From a virus, in the IMG/VR virus record IMGVR_UViG_3300042451_001200, positions 1 to 42,273 of that record: a stretch of 42,273 bases of DNA. The stretch is one strand, 5' to 3'. Below the pieces are notes generated by a model, which saw nothing but the letters and a program-made list of their open reading frames with translations, was not told where the DNA came from and did not search any database. Shown in pieces: positions 34,747 through 42,273 of the stretch. A program made the position numbers and the translations under genes. Every line of letters starts with the position of its first letter. Positions within the stretch are counted from its first letter, which is position 1.

Positions 34747-36432
34747 TTACACTTGTCTACCTAATGATGTTTGATACGATTGGACGATAGTATATAATGT
34801 CGAAACCTCTGAATCTGTTAATCCATATCCTATTGAAACAAAAGCCGATTGTCTATCTGAATAATTATTAAGTTGTTCACCACCATTATCCACAAAATAA
34901 TTGGCACCGATTACAATACCTCCTTGACCTTGAGTTACCGTAGTTACATTGGTTGTATTTGCGGTTAACAACAAATTATTCTTATATAATTTTAATGAAT
35001 TGTAAGCTGTTTTTGAACCGGTAACAAAACCTCTAATATCTGTACCACTACCTAAAGTATATGATGTTCCCACCGTACCACCTAAACCAGCACCCAATAC
35101 GTTATTTGCACCAGAACCGACATATAAACTCATCCAATTGTTTGTACTACCCGCAGCCATTTCATATTTACCATAGTAAGGAGCCCCACCAACACCAGTA
35201 TTATTTGTTACGTTATAGTAACTCATATGAACATTATTAGCTGCTAAGTAAGTTGCTGGAGTAACTATATTTGTTCTGGCAAATCCGTTTGTACCGTTAG
35301 GTTTTGCACCCAAAGAATTAAATGTCCAACCCCCAACAAAAGTCAAATTAAATCTAGTTGTATTTGCTAAATTATATGTGTTAGATGTTTGAGTCCCCCC
35401 CACAAAAGGATAAATAGCAATCATTTTTGACCAAAGATTATTTGTTTTTAATGAAGTCACTAGGGAATCAACCGCATTTATTTGGGTAGTATCAGTTATT
35501 CCACCATTAAAAATAAACGCATTTGTTTCGTTGGTATAATTTCTATTGTAATAGAAAGACTTACTTGTGTTAACGTTTCTTCCTAAAGCATATTGGAACT
35601 TCTCAATAATTTGGTAGAATACGGTTGATTCTATGTCTGTTAACCCCTCACCAATTGATGCAAACGCACATTGTTTGTTAGAATAATGCATAGGTGCGTT
35701 AGTTACAGTAAGACTCGTACCAACAGAATTCCCCGCACCAAGATACATTTTAATGGTTGTCGTTGCATTTGATGCCGCGGTGGTTGAAAACCCCGCAATT
35801 GTTGAACCATTTTTGTAACCTTTCATTACATTACTAGCTGTTCTTGATGCGAGATAAAACCCTAAAGTGTCTGACAAAGTTACCGTTGGATTAGTTAGAC
35901 CATTATTCCACCTGAAAACAGACGAACCCGCACTCCTTATATGTAATCCCGTATAACTATCTGGTATGGATTTAAACCCGCCAATTTCTACCATAGCGGT
36001 GGTATTAAGATTGTTTGTTCTAGAATAATACGATAAATGACCCGTGTTTAATCCGATATCTGATGTACTTATAAAGGTTTTAGCATAACCATCAGTTCCA
36101 TTTGGAGTTGCACCACTAGAACTATGTGTCCATCCACCGTTAAATTCTAGTCTGAAAGCACCATCCAAATCCCTTGGGTCCTTTAAGTTCCATTTATGAC
36201 TTGCTGCCGTTCCTCCTACCATTGGATAGAGAGTTCTCATTTTTGTCCAAATTCCTGCCGCTTTTAAATCAAGAACAAGGTCATTAACTGCGTTTTGTTG
36301 TGTTGTCTCAGTTAAGGACGCTGATGTTATAAAAGCTTGAGCGTCTGAATCAAATGATACTGATTGTGATTGAGATGAGTTAGGATTTCTTATTCCCGCT
36401 ACCCCAACTCCATTTATTACTTGTACTGGCAT
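34747..36432 (-). CDS. Duplicated LamG-like appendage/fibre protein A
   Basis: A 561-residue protein made of two similar halves. Each starts with a helix-rich lead (DAQAFITSASLTETTQQNAV; the second copy FIFNGGITDTTQINAVDSL), then a KM...YPMVGGT block, then GGWTHSSSGATPNGT and HLSYYSRTN, and ends in a short (I/V)xxxQxxLGR helix. The beta-rich core is like a LamG/concanavalin-type jelly roll, usually a carbohydrate binder. The N-terminal 10 residues (MPVQVINGVG) equal those of the next gene upstream and probably anchor both to the same virion partner. Host-surface recognition is inferred. A terminator precedes it and another follows. Confidence 0.65.
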   Translation of the reverse strand: MPVQVINGVGVAGIRNPNSSQSQSVSFDSDAQAFITSASLTETTQQNAVNDLVLDLKAAGIWTKMRTLYPMVGGTAASHKWNLKDPRDLDGAFRLEFNGGWTHSSSGATPNGTDGYAKTFISTSDIGLNTGHLSYYSRTNNLNTTAMVEIGGFKSIPDSYTGLHIRSAGSSVFRWNNGLTNPTVTLSDTLGFYLASRTASNVMKGYKNGSTIAGFSTTAASNATTTIKMYLGAGNSVGTSLTVTNAPMHYSNKQCAFASIGEGLTDIESTVFYQIIEKFQYALGRNVNTSKSFYYNRNYTNETNAFIFNGGITDTTQINAVDSLVTSLKTNNLWSKMIAIYPFVGGTQTSNTYNLANTTRFNLTFVGGWTFNSLGAKPNGTNGFARTNIVTPATYLAANNVHMSYYNVTNNTGVGGAPYYGKYEMAAGSTNNWMSLYVGSGANNVLGAGLGGTVGTSYTLGSGTDIRGFVTGSKTAYNSLKLYKNNLLLTANTTNVTTVTQGQGGIVIGANYFVDNGGEQLNNYSDRQSAFVSIGYGLTDSEVSTLYTIVQSYQTSLGRQV

Positions 36433-36454
36433 AATTTTTTTTATTTTTTTTATT

Positions 36455-36484
36455 AAAAGGTCTCAAATGTTTGAGACCTTTTTA
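36455..36484 (-). terminator. Intrinsic terminator between appendage genes
   Basis: AAAAGGTCTCAAA, short loop, TTGAGACCTTTTT: long stem with T-run, after the stop of the 571-aa gene. Confidence 0.85.
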
Positions 36485-36497
36485 AAGTTTATTATTT

Positions 36498-38213
36498 TTA
36501 CACTTGTCTACCTAATGATGTTTGGAATGTTTGAACCGCATTATAGAATGCTAAAGCTTCGGCATCCGTTAAACCATCTCCGATTGATGCAAAGGCGCAT
36601 TGTTTTGATGAGTAATTTAATATGTTCCCATTAGCAGCACCTAACCATATACTTCTTGTAGAAGGATTTCCTGATGAAGTTAGATTATTTGTACCTCTAT
36701 TTGCACCATTTTTATATATAGTGGATAGTGTTGATGATGTTCTACCGGCAATATAAAACCCCAAACTATTATCGTCTATAAAACTAGGATATGAAGATGA
36801 GCTTGTATTTTGAATAATTGAGTAAGTTCTATTAGATAAATCTGACCTTCTTATACCTAAGAAAGTATAATGAAGCCCAGAACCATCCCAACAACCAATC
36901 TCATTTGATACCGTGTTTACATTTGTTCTTGAATAGTAAGACAAGTGTGTAGAATTTAATGTTAATACTGATGATGGTATTATATTGGTATTTGCGTAAG
37001 CATTGCTACCATTTGGAGTTGCTCCACTGGAACTATGAGTCCATCCACCATTAAATGTTAAATCATATGTTCCCGGCGTTTTTAAATTAACTGAATGACC
37101 GGTTGAGGTTCCTCCGACCATTGGGTATATCGCTTTCATTTTTGTCCATATACCTTCAGTTTTTAATGTATTTACTAAAGTATTGATAGCACTTTTTTGG
37201 GTTGGGGAGGAAATGTTTGCGCTATATAAAAAGTCATTAACTTCCGTACTATATGTGTCATCATAGTAAAAACTTCTTGAGGGTTCTAAGCTACGACCCA
37301 ATGTATTTTGAAATTTTTCAATAATTCTATATAAAAATTTCATCTCCGCACTGGTTAAACCATCACCGATAGTGGTAAAGGCATTTTGTCTTGCCGAGAA
37401 CTGTTTATTAATTGACGACCCTAATCTTACTGGTTCACTAGGTCTAAACGTATAACGATATGTGACATGGTGAACAGAATAGTACCCATTTGTGTAAAAT
37501 TGCCACGCTCCACCGGCAAAATAATAGAGAGTTTCAGCAATCGAGTTTCTGGTCACACTATATCCGGCACTACTTTCTCTTGACATACCAAATAAACCCG
37601 TGGTATTTCCATATTGATATCCGGCTCTAGGTTTAACATTATCACTCCAAGATTGGTAAATCCCAGTTCCACCTAACTGAGCAGGTGTTAAATTACCGGA
37701 CGCATACTGTCTTTCTGTTGCACCATAAAGACCAAAGGTACCATCGGTAGACATACCGTCACACATTAAATCTGCCGCAACTGTACCTCCATTACCTATA
37801 TCTCTAAGATAAATTGTAAAATGATTATTTGACGCTTGAATATGTCCTGAATAAGGTATCAATCGAGTATCAGCATATCCGGTGCTCCCGTTTGGTTTTG
37901 CTCCAGTTGAACTATGTGTCCAGCCGCCGTAAAATACTAATCTAAAGGCCGCATCCAAATCTCTTGGGTCTTTTAAATTCCATTTATGGCTTGATGCCGT
38001 TCCTCCGACCATCGGATAAACCGATTTCATTTTTGTCCAAAGACCGGCGGATTTAAAATCTTTAACTAATGTATTAATTGTGTTTATATGTACCGAATCG
38101 GTTAGAGTTGCCGCACTTATAAATAGTTGTGCGTCAGAATCTATTTGTTGAGAGGATGCGTTAGGATTTCTTATTCCTGCTGTCCCAACTCCATTTATTA
38201 CTTGTACTGGCAT
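36498..38213 (-). CDS. Duplicated LamG-like appendage/fibre protein B
   Basis: A 571-residue paralogue of the next gene with the same two-module layout: N-terminal MPVQVINGVGTAGIRNPN, then KMKSVYPMVGGTASSHKWNL, GGWTHSSTGAKPNGS, and a second module with KMKAIYPMVGGTSTGHSVNL and HLSYYSRTN. The first module differs most: it has a long Tyr/Arg/His-rich segment (residues 130-260), as expected for a surface that changes specificity. The last residues TSLGRQV are shared with protein A. It lies between two terminators with only the leader AAAAAAATT before the ATG, so its transcription must be read-through or an unrecognised promoter. Confidence 0.65.
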   Translation of the reverse strand: MPVQVINGVGTAGIRNPNASSQQIDSDAQLFISAATLTDSVHINTINTLVKDFKSAGLWTKMKSVYPMVGGTASSHKWNLKDPRDLDAAFRLVFYGGWTHSSTGAKPNGSTGYADTRLIPYSGHIQASNNHFTIYLRDIGNGGTVAADLMCDGMSTDGTFGLYGATERQYASGNLTPAQLGGTGIYQSWSDNVKPRAGYQYGNTTGLFGMSRESSAGYSVTRNSIAETLYYFAGGAWQFYTNGYYSVHHVTYRYTFRPSEPVRLGSSINKQFSARQNAFTTIGDGLTSAEMKFLYRIIEKFQNTLGRSLEPSRSFYYDDTYSTEVNDFLYSANISSPTQKSAINTLVNTLKTEGIWTKMKAIYPMVGGTSTGHSVNLKTPGTYDLTFNGGWTHSSSGATPNGSNAYANTNIIPSSVLTLNSTHLSYYSRTNVNTVSNEIGCWDGSGLHYTFLGIRRSDLSNRTYSIIQNTSSSSYPSFIDDNSLGFYIAGRTSSTLSTIYKNGANRGTNNLTSSGNPSTRSIWLGAANGNILNYSSKQCAFASIGDGLTDAEALAFYNAVQTFQTSLGRQV

Positions 38214-38234
38214 AATTTTTTTTATTTAAAAAAT

Positions 38235-38268
38235 ATAACCCCACCAAAAAACAATTTGATGAGGTTAT
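38235..38268 (-). terminator. Intrinsic terminator after the 74-aa gene
   Basis: Minus-strand ATAACCTCATCAAA, 5-base loop, TTTGGTGGGGTTAT and T-run. Two G-U pairs form only in the minus-strand RNA, which fits minus-strand transcription. Confidence 0.8.
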
Positions 38269-38288
38269 AAAATATGTTTATTTTATTA

Positions 38289-38513
38289 TTATTCTCCACC
38301 ACCGATTAAGTCTGGAGAAACAACTGGATTGTAATCAATTTCAGGTAAATCATTAATCCAATTGAATTCGTTTTTATTACAAAATTGAATTTCTTCATTT
38401 GATATAAACCAATTTCCATCGGCGTCTAATGTTGGGTTAAAAAAACAAACGCCATCATATGTTTGTCCTACTAATTGGTCTTTTTGTTCTTCTGTTAATT
38501 TTCTTACTTTCAT
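38289..38513 (-). CDS. Small fibre-associated protein of unknown function
   Basis: A 74-residue acidic protein starting MKVRKLTEEQKDQLVGQTYD, with NPTLDADGNWFISNEEIQFC and a Pro/Gly-rich end. No domain is recognised. Similar small proteins lie beside tail-fibre genes in T4-like marine phages and may be fibre-associated proteins; that is from memory of gene context and is uncertain. It has its own terminator on each side. The start is preceded by an A-rich leader without Shine-Dalgarno. Confidence 0.55.
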   Translation of the reverse strand: MKVRKLTEEQKDQLVGQTYDGVCFFNPTLDADGNWFISNEEIQFCNKNEFNWINDLPEIDYNPVVSPDLIGGGE

Positions 38514-38542
38514 TTTTTTTAATTTTTATTTTTTGTTTATTT

Positions 38543-38576
38543 AAAAAAGACCCCCGTATTAAGGGAGGTCTTTTTA
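38543..38576 (-). terminator. Intrinsic terminator after the long fibre gene
   Basis: Minus-strand GACCTCC/GGGGGTC stem flanked by A- and T-runs, with a U-G wobble that only forms in minus-strand RNA. It follows the stop of the repetitive fibre. Confidence 0.8.
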
Positions 38577-38585
38577 TTTCGATGA

Positions 38586-41500
38586 TTAATATACACCGTA
38601 AGTAATAATTGTTGAACCTGAATTAGGAGCCACAGTGAATGTGAATCCAGTTACAAATCCAGACGCATTTGTACCTAATGTGTAATCATTCGTTACCGAT
38701 TGTAACAAACCATTTAAGTAGATTTGTTCTGAACCAGATTTAACAGGGTTTGTTAGAGTAAACACCGCGTTAGAACCATTTACTAATCCTGACGTTGTAT
38801 TTTTTCTACCATAGATTGAATCAAAGTAACCTTTTGTAATTAAGGTTAAATCGTCAAATCCTGCTAATGTATTTGGTTGTACGGACATTTTAGCTAATAC
38901 ACCACTATGTGTTGTTGCTCCACTAAATGTTGTTGTACCACCACTAAATCTGATATCGCCTTGTAATACACGGAACGTTGTAGCTCCACTACCATCTTTA
39001 GCTGGTGCAACTGTTTGTTTTAAACGAACCGTATTGTCAGAAGTGTTAACCTCTAATGTTAATCCGTCTGTAGATGGTAAAGCAACGATTTCAGCGTTTA
39101 AAGATACTTCAACACTTGTACCTCTAGAAATTTCAGAAGAAATTCTTGAACTTAAAGATGTCTCAACACTTTGTGCACGTGATTCTTCGGCAGATACTCT
39201 AGACGTTAATGAAGTATCGGCACTTGCTCTTGTAACCTCTTCAGAAGATACTCTAGTTGTTAAAGACGTTGAACGTGATTCTTCAGCAGATACTCTAGAT
39301 GCTAATGAAGTATCAGCACTTGCTCTTGCAACCTCTTCAGAAGATACACGAGTTGTTAAAGATACTTCAGCACTTGTCGCTCTTGAAGTTTCAATAGATA
39401 CTCTTGTTGTTAAGGAACCTTCAGCAGAAATTGCACGACTCTCTTCATTATCAACATCAACAACTCTATTTGAAATTTCGGCAGATAAAGCATTATTTAA
39501 CGAACTTTCAACTGACTGAGCTCTAGATGTTTCTGAACTTAAACCTGATGACGCGGTAGAAGATAATGCTGTAATAGTATTATTTAAGTTACCGTCAGCA
39601 GATTGGAACGCCGCAACGATTTCAGTTAAAGAATCTAAAGCCGCTGGGTCAGCGTTTGACATAATATTCGCAACCGTTGTAGCTAAAGAAGATTCAACTG
39701 AAGACGCTCTTTGTGTTTCTGAAGAAATTTTATAATCTAAAGAACCTTCAGCCGCCTGAGCTCTACTTTCTTCGGAATATAAACGACTTGTTAAAGAATC
39801 TTCTGATTGAGATGCTCTATTTTCTTCATTAGATAAACGAGAATTTAATGAAAGTTCAACACTTTGAGCTCTATTCTCTTCAGATAATACACGAGAATCT
39901 AAAGATGACTGAGCCGTTGTTCTAACACTTTCTTCAATACCTAAACGAGTATCCAAAGAAAGTTCAGCTCCTGACGCTCTTGACACTTCAGATGATAATC
40001 CACTTTCTAAAGAACCTTCAGCACCTGATGCTCTACTTTCTTCGTTTGATAAACGAGTATCTAAAGATAATTCTGTGTCAAATAAACGATTGTGTAAAGA
40101 CGTATCAATACTTTCCGCTCTAAATATTTCATCTGATAAACTAGAAGCTAAAGAACTTTCAACAGAGTTCGCTCTACTTTCTTCAGAAGATAAACGAGAA
40201 TCTAAAGAACCTTCAACAGAGTTTGCTCTAACTTCTTCAGAAGATAAACGAGAATCTAAAGAACCTTCAGCACCTGACGCTCTACTTTCTTCATTTGATA
40301 AACGAGAATCTAAAGATAATTCAGCGCTAGCTCTATTAACCTCTTCAGAAGATAAACGAGAATCTAAAGATAATTCAGCACTAGCTCTATTAACTTCTTC
40401 ATCTGATACACGAGCGTCTAAAGAACCCTCAACAGATTGTGCTCTAGAAATTTCTGAACTTAAACCTGAAGCTGCCGTTGAAGATAATGTGGTGATTGCA
40501 CCGTTTATATCTCCATCCGCAGATTGAAACGCTCCAACGATTTCTGTTAGAGAATCTAAAGCCGCTGGGTCAACGTTAGAAATAATGTTTGAAATGTTAG
40601 TTGCTAATGAAAGTTCTACCGATTCTGCACGAGATTGTTCAATAGATAAATTATTAGTTAACACTAGTTCTGCAGATTCTGCTCTTGATTGTTCTGCACT
40701 TACTGCAGATTCTCTATTAACAACCTCAGTAGATAGATTATTAGTTAATACTAATTCCGCTGACTCAGCTCTTGATTGTTCTGCACTTACTGCGGATTCT
40801 CTATTAGCGACCTCAGTTGATAGATTATTAGTCAATACTAGTTCTGCAGATTCTGCTCTTGATTGTTCTGCACTTACAGCGTTTTCTCTATTAGCAACCT
40901 CAGTTGATAGATTATTAGTCAATACTAGTTCTGCAGATTCTGCTCTTGATTGTTCAGCGCTTACTACAGATTCTCTATTAACAACCTCAGTAGATAAGTT
41001 ATTAGTAAGAACTAATTCAGCGGCTTCCGCTCTTGATTGTTCAGTACTTACTGCATTTTCTCTGTTAACTACCTCAGTAGATAAATCATTAGTTAATACT
41101 GATTCAGCACTTGTTGCTCTTGATTGTTCAGCACTTACTGCAGATTCTCTATTTGCAACCTCAGTAGATAAATTATTAGTTAATACTAATTCTGCTGACT
41201 CAGCTCTTGATTGTTCTGCCGATAAACCTGAAGTCGCGGTACTACTTAAAGATATAATCGCACCATTCAAATCACCATCAGCAGATTGGAACGCTGAAAC
41301 TATTTCGGTTAATGAATCAATTGCTGCAGGGTCTACATTACTTGTTATAAAATCAATTTGATTCTGTAATGATAAATCACCGGAAATTCTGTTAGAAACT
41401 TCAGCTGATAAATCATTAGTAAGAACTAATTCAGCAGCTTCTGCTCTTGATTGTTCAGCACTTACCGCATTTTCTCTGTTAACTACCTCAGTAGATAAGT

Positions 41501-42273
41501 CGTTAGTAAGAACTAATTCAGCACTTGTTGCTCTTGATTGTTCGGCACTTACTGCAGATTCTCTATTAACAACCTCAGTAGATAAGTCGTTAGTTAATAC
41601 TGATTCAGCGGCTTCCGCTCTTGATTGTTCAGCACTTACCGCATTTTCTCTGTTAACTACCTCAGTAGATAAGTCGTTAGTTAATACTGATTCAGCGGCT
41701 TCCGCTCTTGATTGTTCAGCACTTACTGCAGATTCTCTGTTAACTACCTCAGTAGATAAGTCGTTAGTAAGAACTAATTCAGCACTTGTTGCTCTCGACA
41801 CTTCAGCACTTAATTCTGAAGAAATTTCTACAAATGAATCAACATTACTAAAATCAGTATTTGATAATAAGTAACTTACATCACCTGAAATTCTGGTGTC
41901 TAATGAACCTTCAACACTTTCAGCTCTTGAAATTTCTGCTGATAATGCGTCAGATAATAGACTTTCAAAACTAAATGATCTACTTTCTTCGGAAGATAAA
42001 CGACTACTCAAAGATAATTCCGATGACTCGGCTCTTGATTGTTCTGCACTTACTGCGTTTTCTCTATTAGCGACCTCAGTAGATAAGTTATTAGTAAGAA
42101 CTAATTCAGCCGCTTCCGCTCTTGATTGTTCTGTACTTACCGCAGATTCTCTATTAGCGACCTCAGTAGATAAGTTATTAGTAAGAACTAATTCAGCCGC
42201 TTCCGCTCTTGATTGTTCTGTACTTACCGCAGATTCTCTATTAGCGACCTCAGTAGATAAGTTATTAGTAAGA
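38586..42273 (-). CDS. Long repetitive tail fibre, 5' end beyond the window
   Basis: The frame is open from the stop at 38586 to the right edge, at least 1228 residues; the TTG at 42011 is inside the repeats and is not the start. Most of it consists of about 29-residue repeats of the type SRAESAELVLTNDLSTEV and 12-15-residue SRLSSEESRA units, predicted as a trimeric coiled-coil shaft. Three copies of a NVDPAALDSLTEIVxAFQSA module interrupt it, and TDFSNVDSF begins a divergent fourth. The C-terminal 200 residues are beta-rich (NGSNAVFTLTNPVKSGSEQI, LNGLLQSVTNDYTLG), a typical fibre tip. Such fibres bind the host surface. The strongly biased repeat composition creates long false frames on the other strand. 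Confidence 0.85.
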   Translation of the reverse strand, partial: LTNNLSTEVANRESAVSTEQSRAEAAELVLTNNLSTEVANRESAVSTEQSRAEAAELVLTNNLSTEVANRENAVSAEQSRAESSELSLSSRLSSEESRSFSFESLLSDALSAEISRAESVEGSLDTRISGDVSYLLSNTDFSNVDSFVEISSELSAEVSRATSAELVLTNDLSTEVVNRESAVSAEQSRAEAAESVLTNDLSTEVVNRENAVSAEQSRAEAAESVLTNDLSTEVVNRESAVSAEQSRATSAELVLTNDLSTEVVNRENAVSAEQSRAEAAELVLTNDLSAEVSNRISGDLSLQNQIDFITSNVDPAAIDSLTEIVSAFQSADGDLNGAIISLSSTATSGLSAEQSRAESAELVLTNNLSTEVANRESAVSAEQSRATSAESVLTNDLSTEVVNRENAVSTEQSRAEAAELVLTNNLSTEVVNRESVVSAEQSRAESAELVLTNNLSTEVANRENAVSAEQSRAESAELVLTNNLSTEVANRESAVSAEQSRAESAELVLTNNLSTEVVNRESAVSAEQSRAESAELVLTNNLSIEQSRAESVELSLATNISNIISNVDPAALDSLTEIVGAFQSADGDINGAITTLSSTAASGLSSEISRAQSVEGSLDARVSDEEVNRASAELSLDSRLSSEEVNRASAELSLDSRLSNEESRASGAEGSLDSRLSSEEVRANSVEGSLDSRLSSEESRANSVESSLASSLSDEIFRAESIDTSLHNRLFDTELSLDTRLSNEESRASGAEGSLESGLSSEVSRASGAELSLDTRLGIEESVRTTAQSSLDSRVLSEENRAQSVELSLNSRLSNEENRASQSEDSLTSRLYSEESRAQAAEGSLDYKISSETQRASSVESSLATTVANIMSNADPAALDSLTEIVAAFQSADGNLNNTITALSSTASSGLSSETSRAQSVESSLNNALSAEISNRVVDVDNEESRAISAEGSLTTRVSIETSRATSAEVSLTTRVSSEEVARASADTSLASRVSAEESRSTSLTTRVSSEEVTRASADTSLTSRVSAEESRAQSVETSLSSRISSEISRGTSVEVSLNAEIVALPSTDGLTLEVNTSDNTVRLKQTVAPAKDGSGATTFRVLQGDIRFSGGTTTFSGATTHSGVLAKMSVQPNTLAGFDDLTLITKGYFDSIYGRKNTTSGLVNGSNAVFTLTNPVKSGSEQIYLNGLLQSVTNDYTLGTNASGFVTGFTFTVAPNSGSTIITYGVY
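38950..42273 (-). repeat. Coding repeats of the fibre shaft
   Basis: Tandem degenerate units within the fibre gene. The 87-base unit encodes 29 residues around the motif SAEQSRAE; the shorter unit of 30-45 bases encodes SRLSSEESRA-like helices. Copies differ mostly at synonymous or conservative positions, so the array is maintained by duplication within the gene. Confidence 0.85.
42061..42273 (-). repeat. Identical 87-base tandem repeat at the window edge
   Basis: Two full 87-base copies (42061-42147, 42148-42234) are identical in my reading, and a third begins at 42235 and runs into the edge. Copy number may vary or be collapsed in an assembly. Confidence 0.8.

Noticed and set aside
39034-41361. 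Long plus-strand frames (161, 150 and 258 codons) opposite the fibre gene
   Set aside because: They are by-products of the repeated fibre codons on the other strand. Their proteins are the same low-complexity pattern, and no leader or promoter element precedes them.
42009-42011. Apparent start of the repetitive fibre at 42011
   Set aside because: The codon is TTG within the repeat array, and the same frame and repeats continue to the window edge.
40585-42273. CRISPR-like array suggested by regular repeats
   Set aside because: The repeats are contiguous coding units of 87 bases in frame, without unique spacers.
1-42273. tRNA genes, integrase or attachment sites
   Set aside because: No cloverleaf-like sequence, recombinase motif or flanking direct repeat was recognised; reading by eye may miss a tRNA.

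Overview
The window looks like part of the genome of a large T4-related contractile-tailed phage (myovirus). It is strongly AT-rich and densely coding, mostly on the minus strand. It carries a T4-type tail module (sheath, tube, gp26-like chaperone, tape measure, LysM baseplate protein), neck proteins, a family-B DNA polymerase and tail fibres. Start codons are preceded by A/T-rich leaders without Shine-Dalgarno sequences, which fits a Bacteroidota host; this is an inference. No tRNA, integrase or CRISPR array was seen. No gene-free stretch reaches 300 bases; the longest are about 115 bases.

Layout, left to right. 1-13637 (minus): a giant structural protein cut by the left edge, a gp53/LysM-like baseplate protein, a 1660-aa tail protein with an OmpA-like domain, the tape measure, and a chaperone pair that may be joined by a +1 frameshift. 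13669-15252: a homing endonuclease inserted in the tail operon. 15313-20260 (minus): tail tube, a HAD phosphatase-like protein, and a very large tail sheath. 20386-22100: a small ribbon-helix-helix (RHH) protein (plus), then gp15-like and gp14-like neck/tail-completion genes (minus). 22141-27039 (plus): an SNF2 helicase, a Mn-type superoxide dismutase fused to a nuclease-like domain, a gp13-like neck protein and a small beta-rich protein. 27041-31352: an HNH endonuclease overlapping a second RHH protein, then DNA polymerase (all minus) and a divergent J-domain protein (plus). 31398-34661 (minus): two tandem DUF2827 glycosyltransferases, one fused to a GT25 domain. 34747-42273 (minus): two duplicated LamG-like appendage proteins, a small protein, and a very repetitive fibre cut by the right edge.

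Regulation. A short element, consensus about (G/A)ATATTTATA, lies 3-40 bases upstream of most transcription-unit starts on both strands. No conserved -35 box accompanies it. I read it as a phage-specific, single-element (late-like) promoter that differs from the T4 TATAAATA. DNA polymerase instead has a near-consensus sigma70-type promoter whose spacer is an inverted repeat. Hairpin terminators separate the sheath and the four fibre-region genes, and two are followed immediately by the promoter element. The most unusual single gene is the superoxide dismutase-nuclease fusion.
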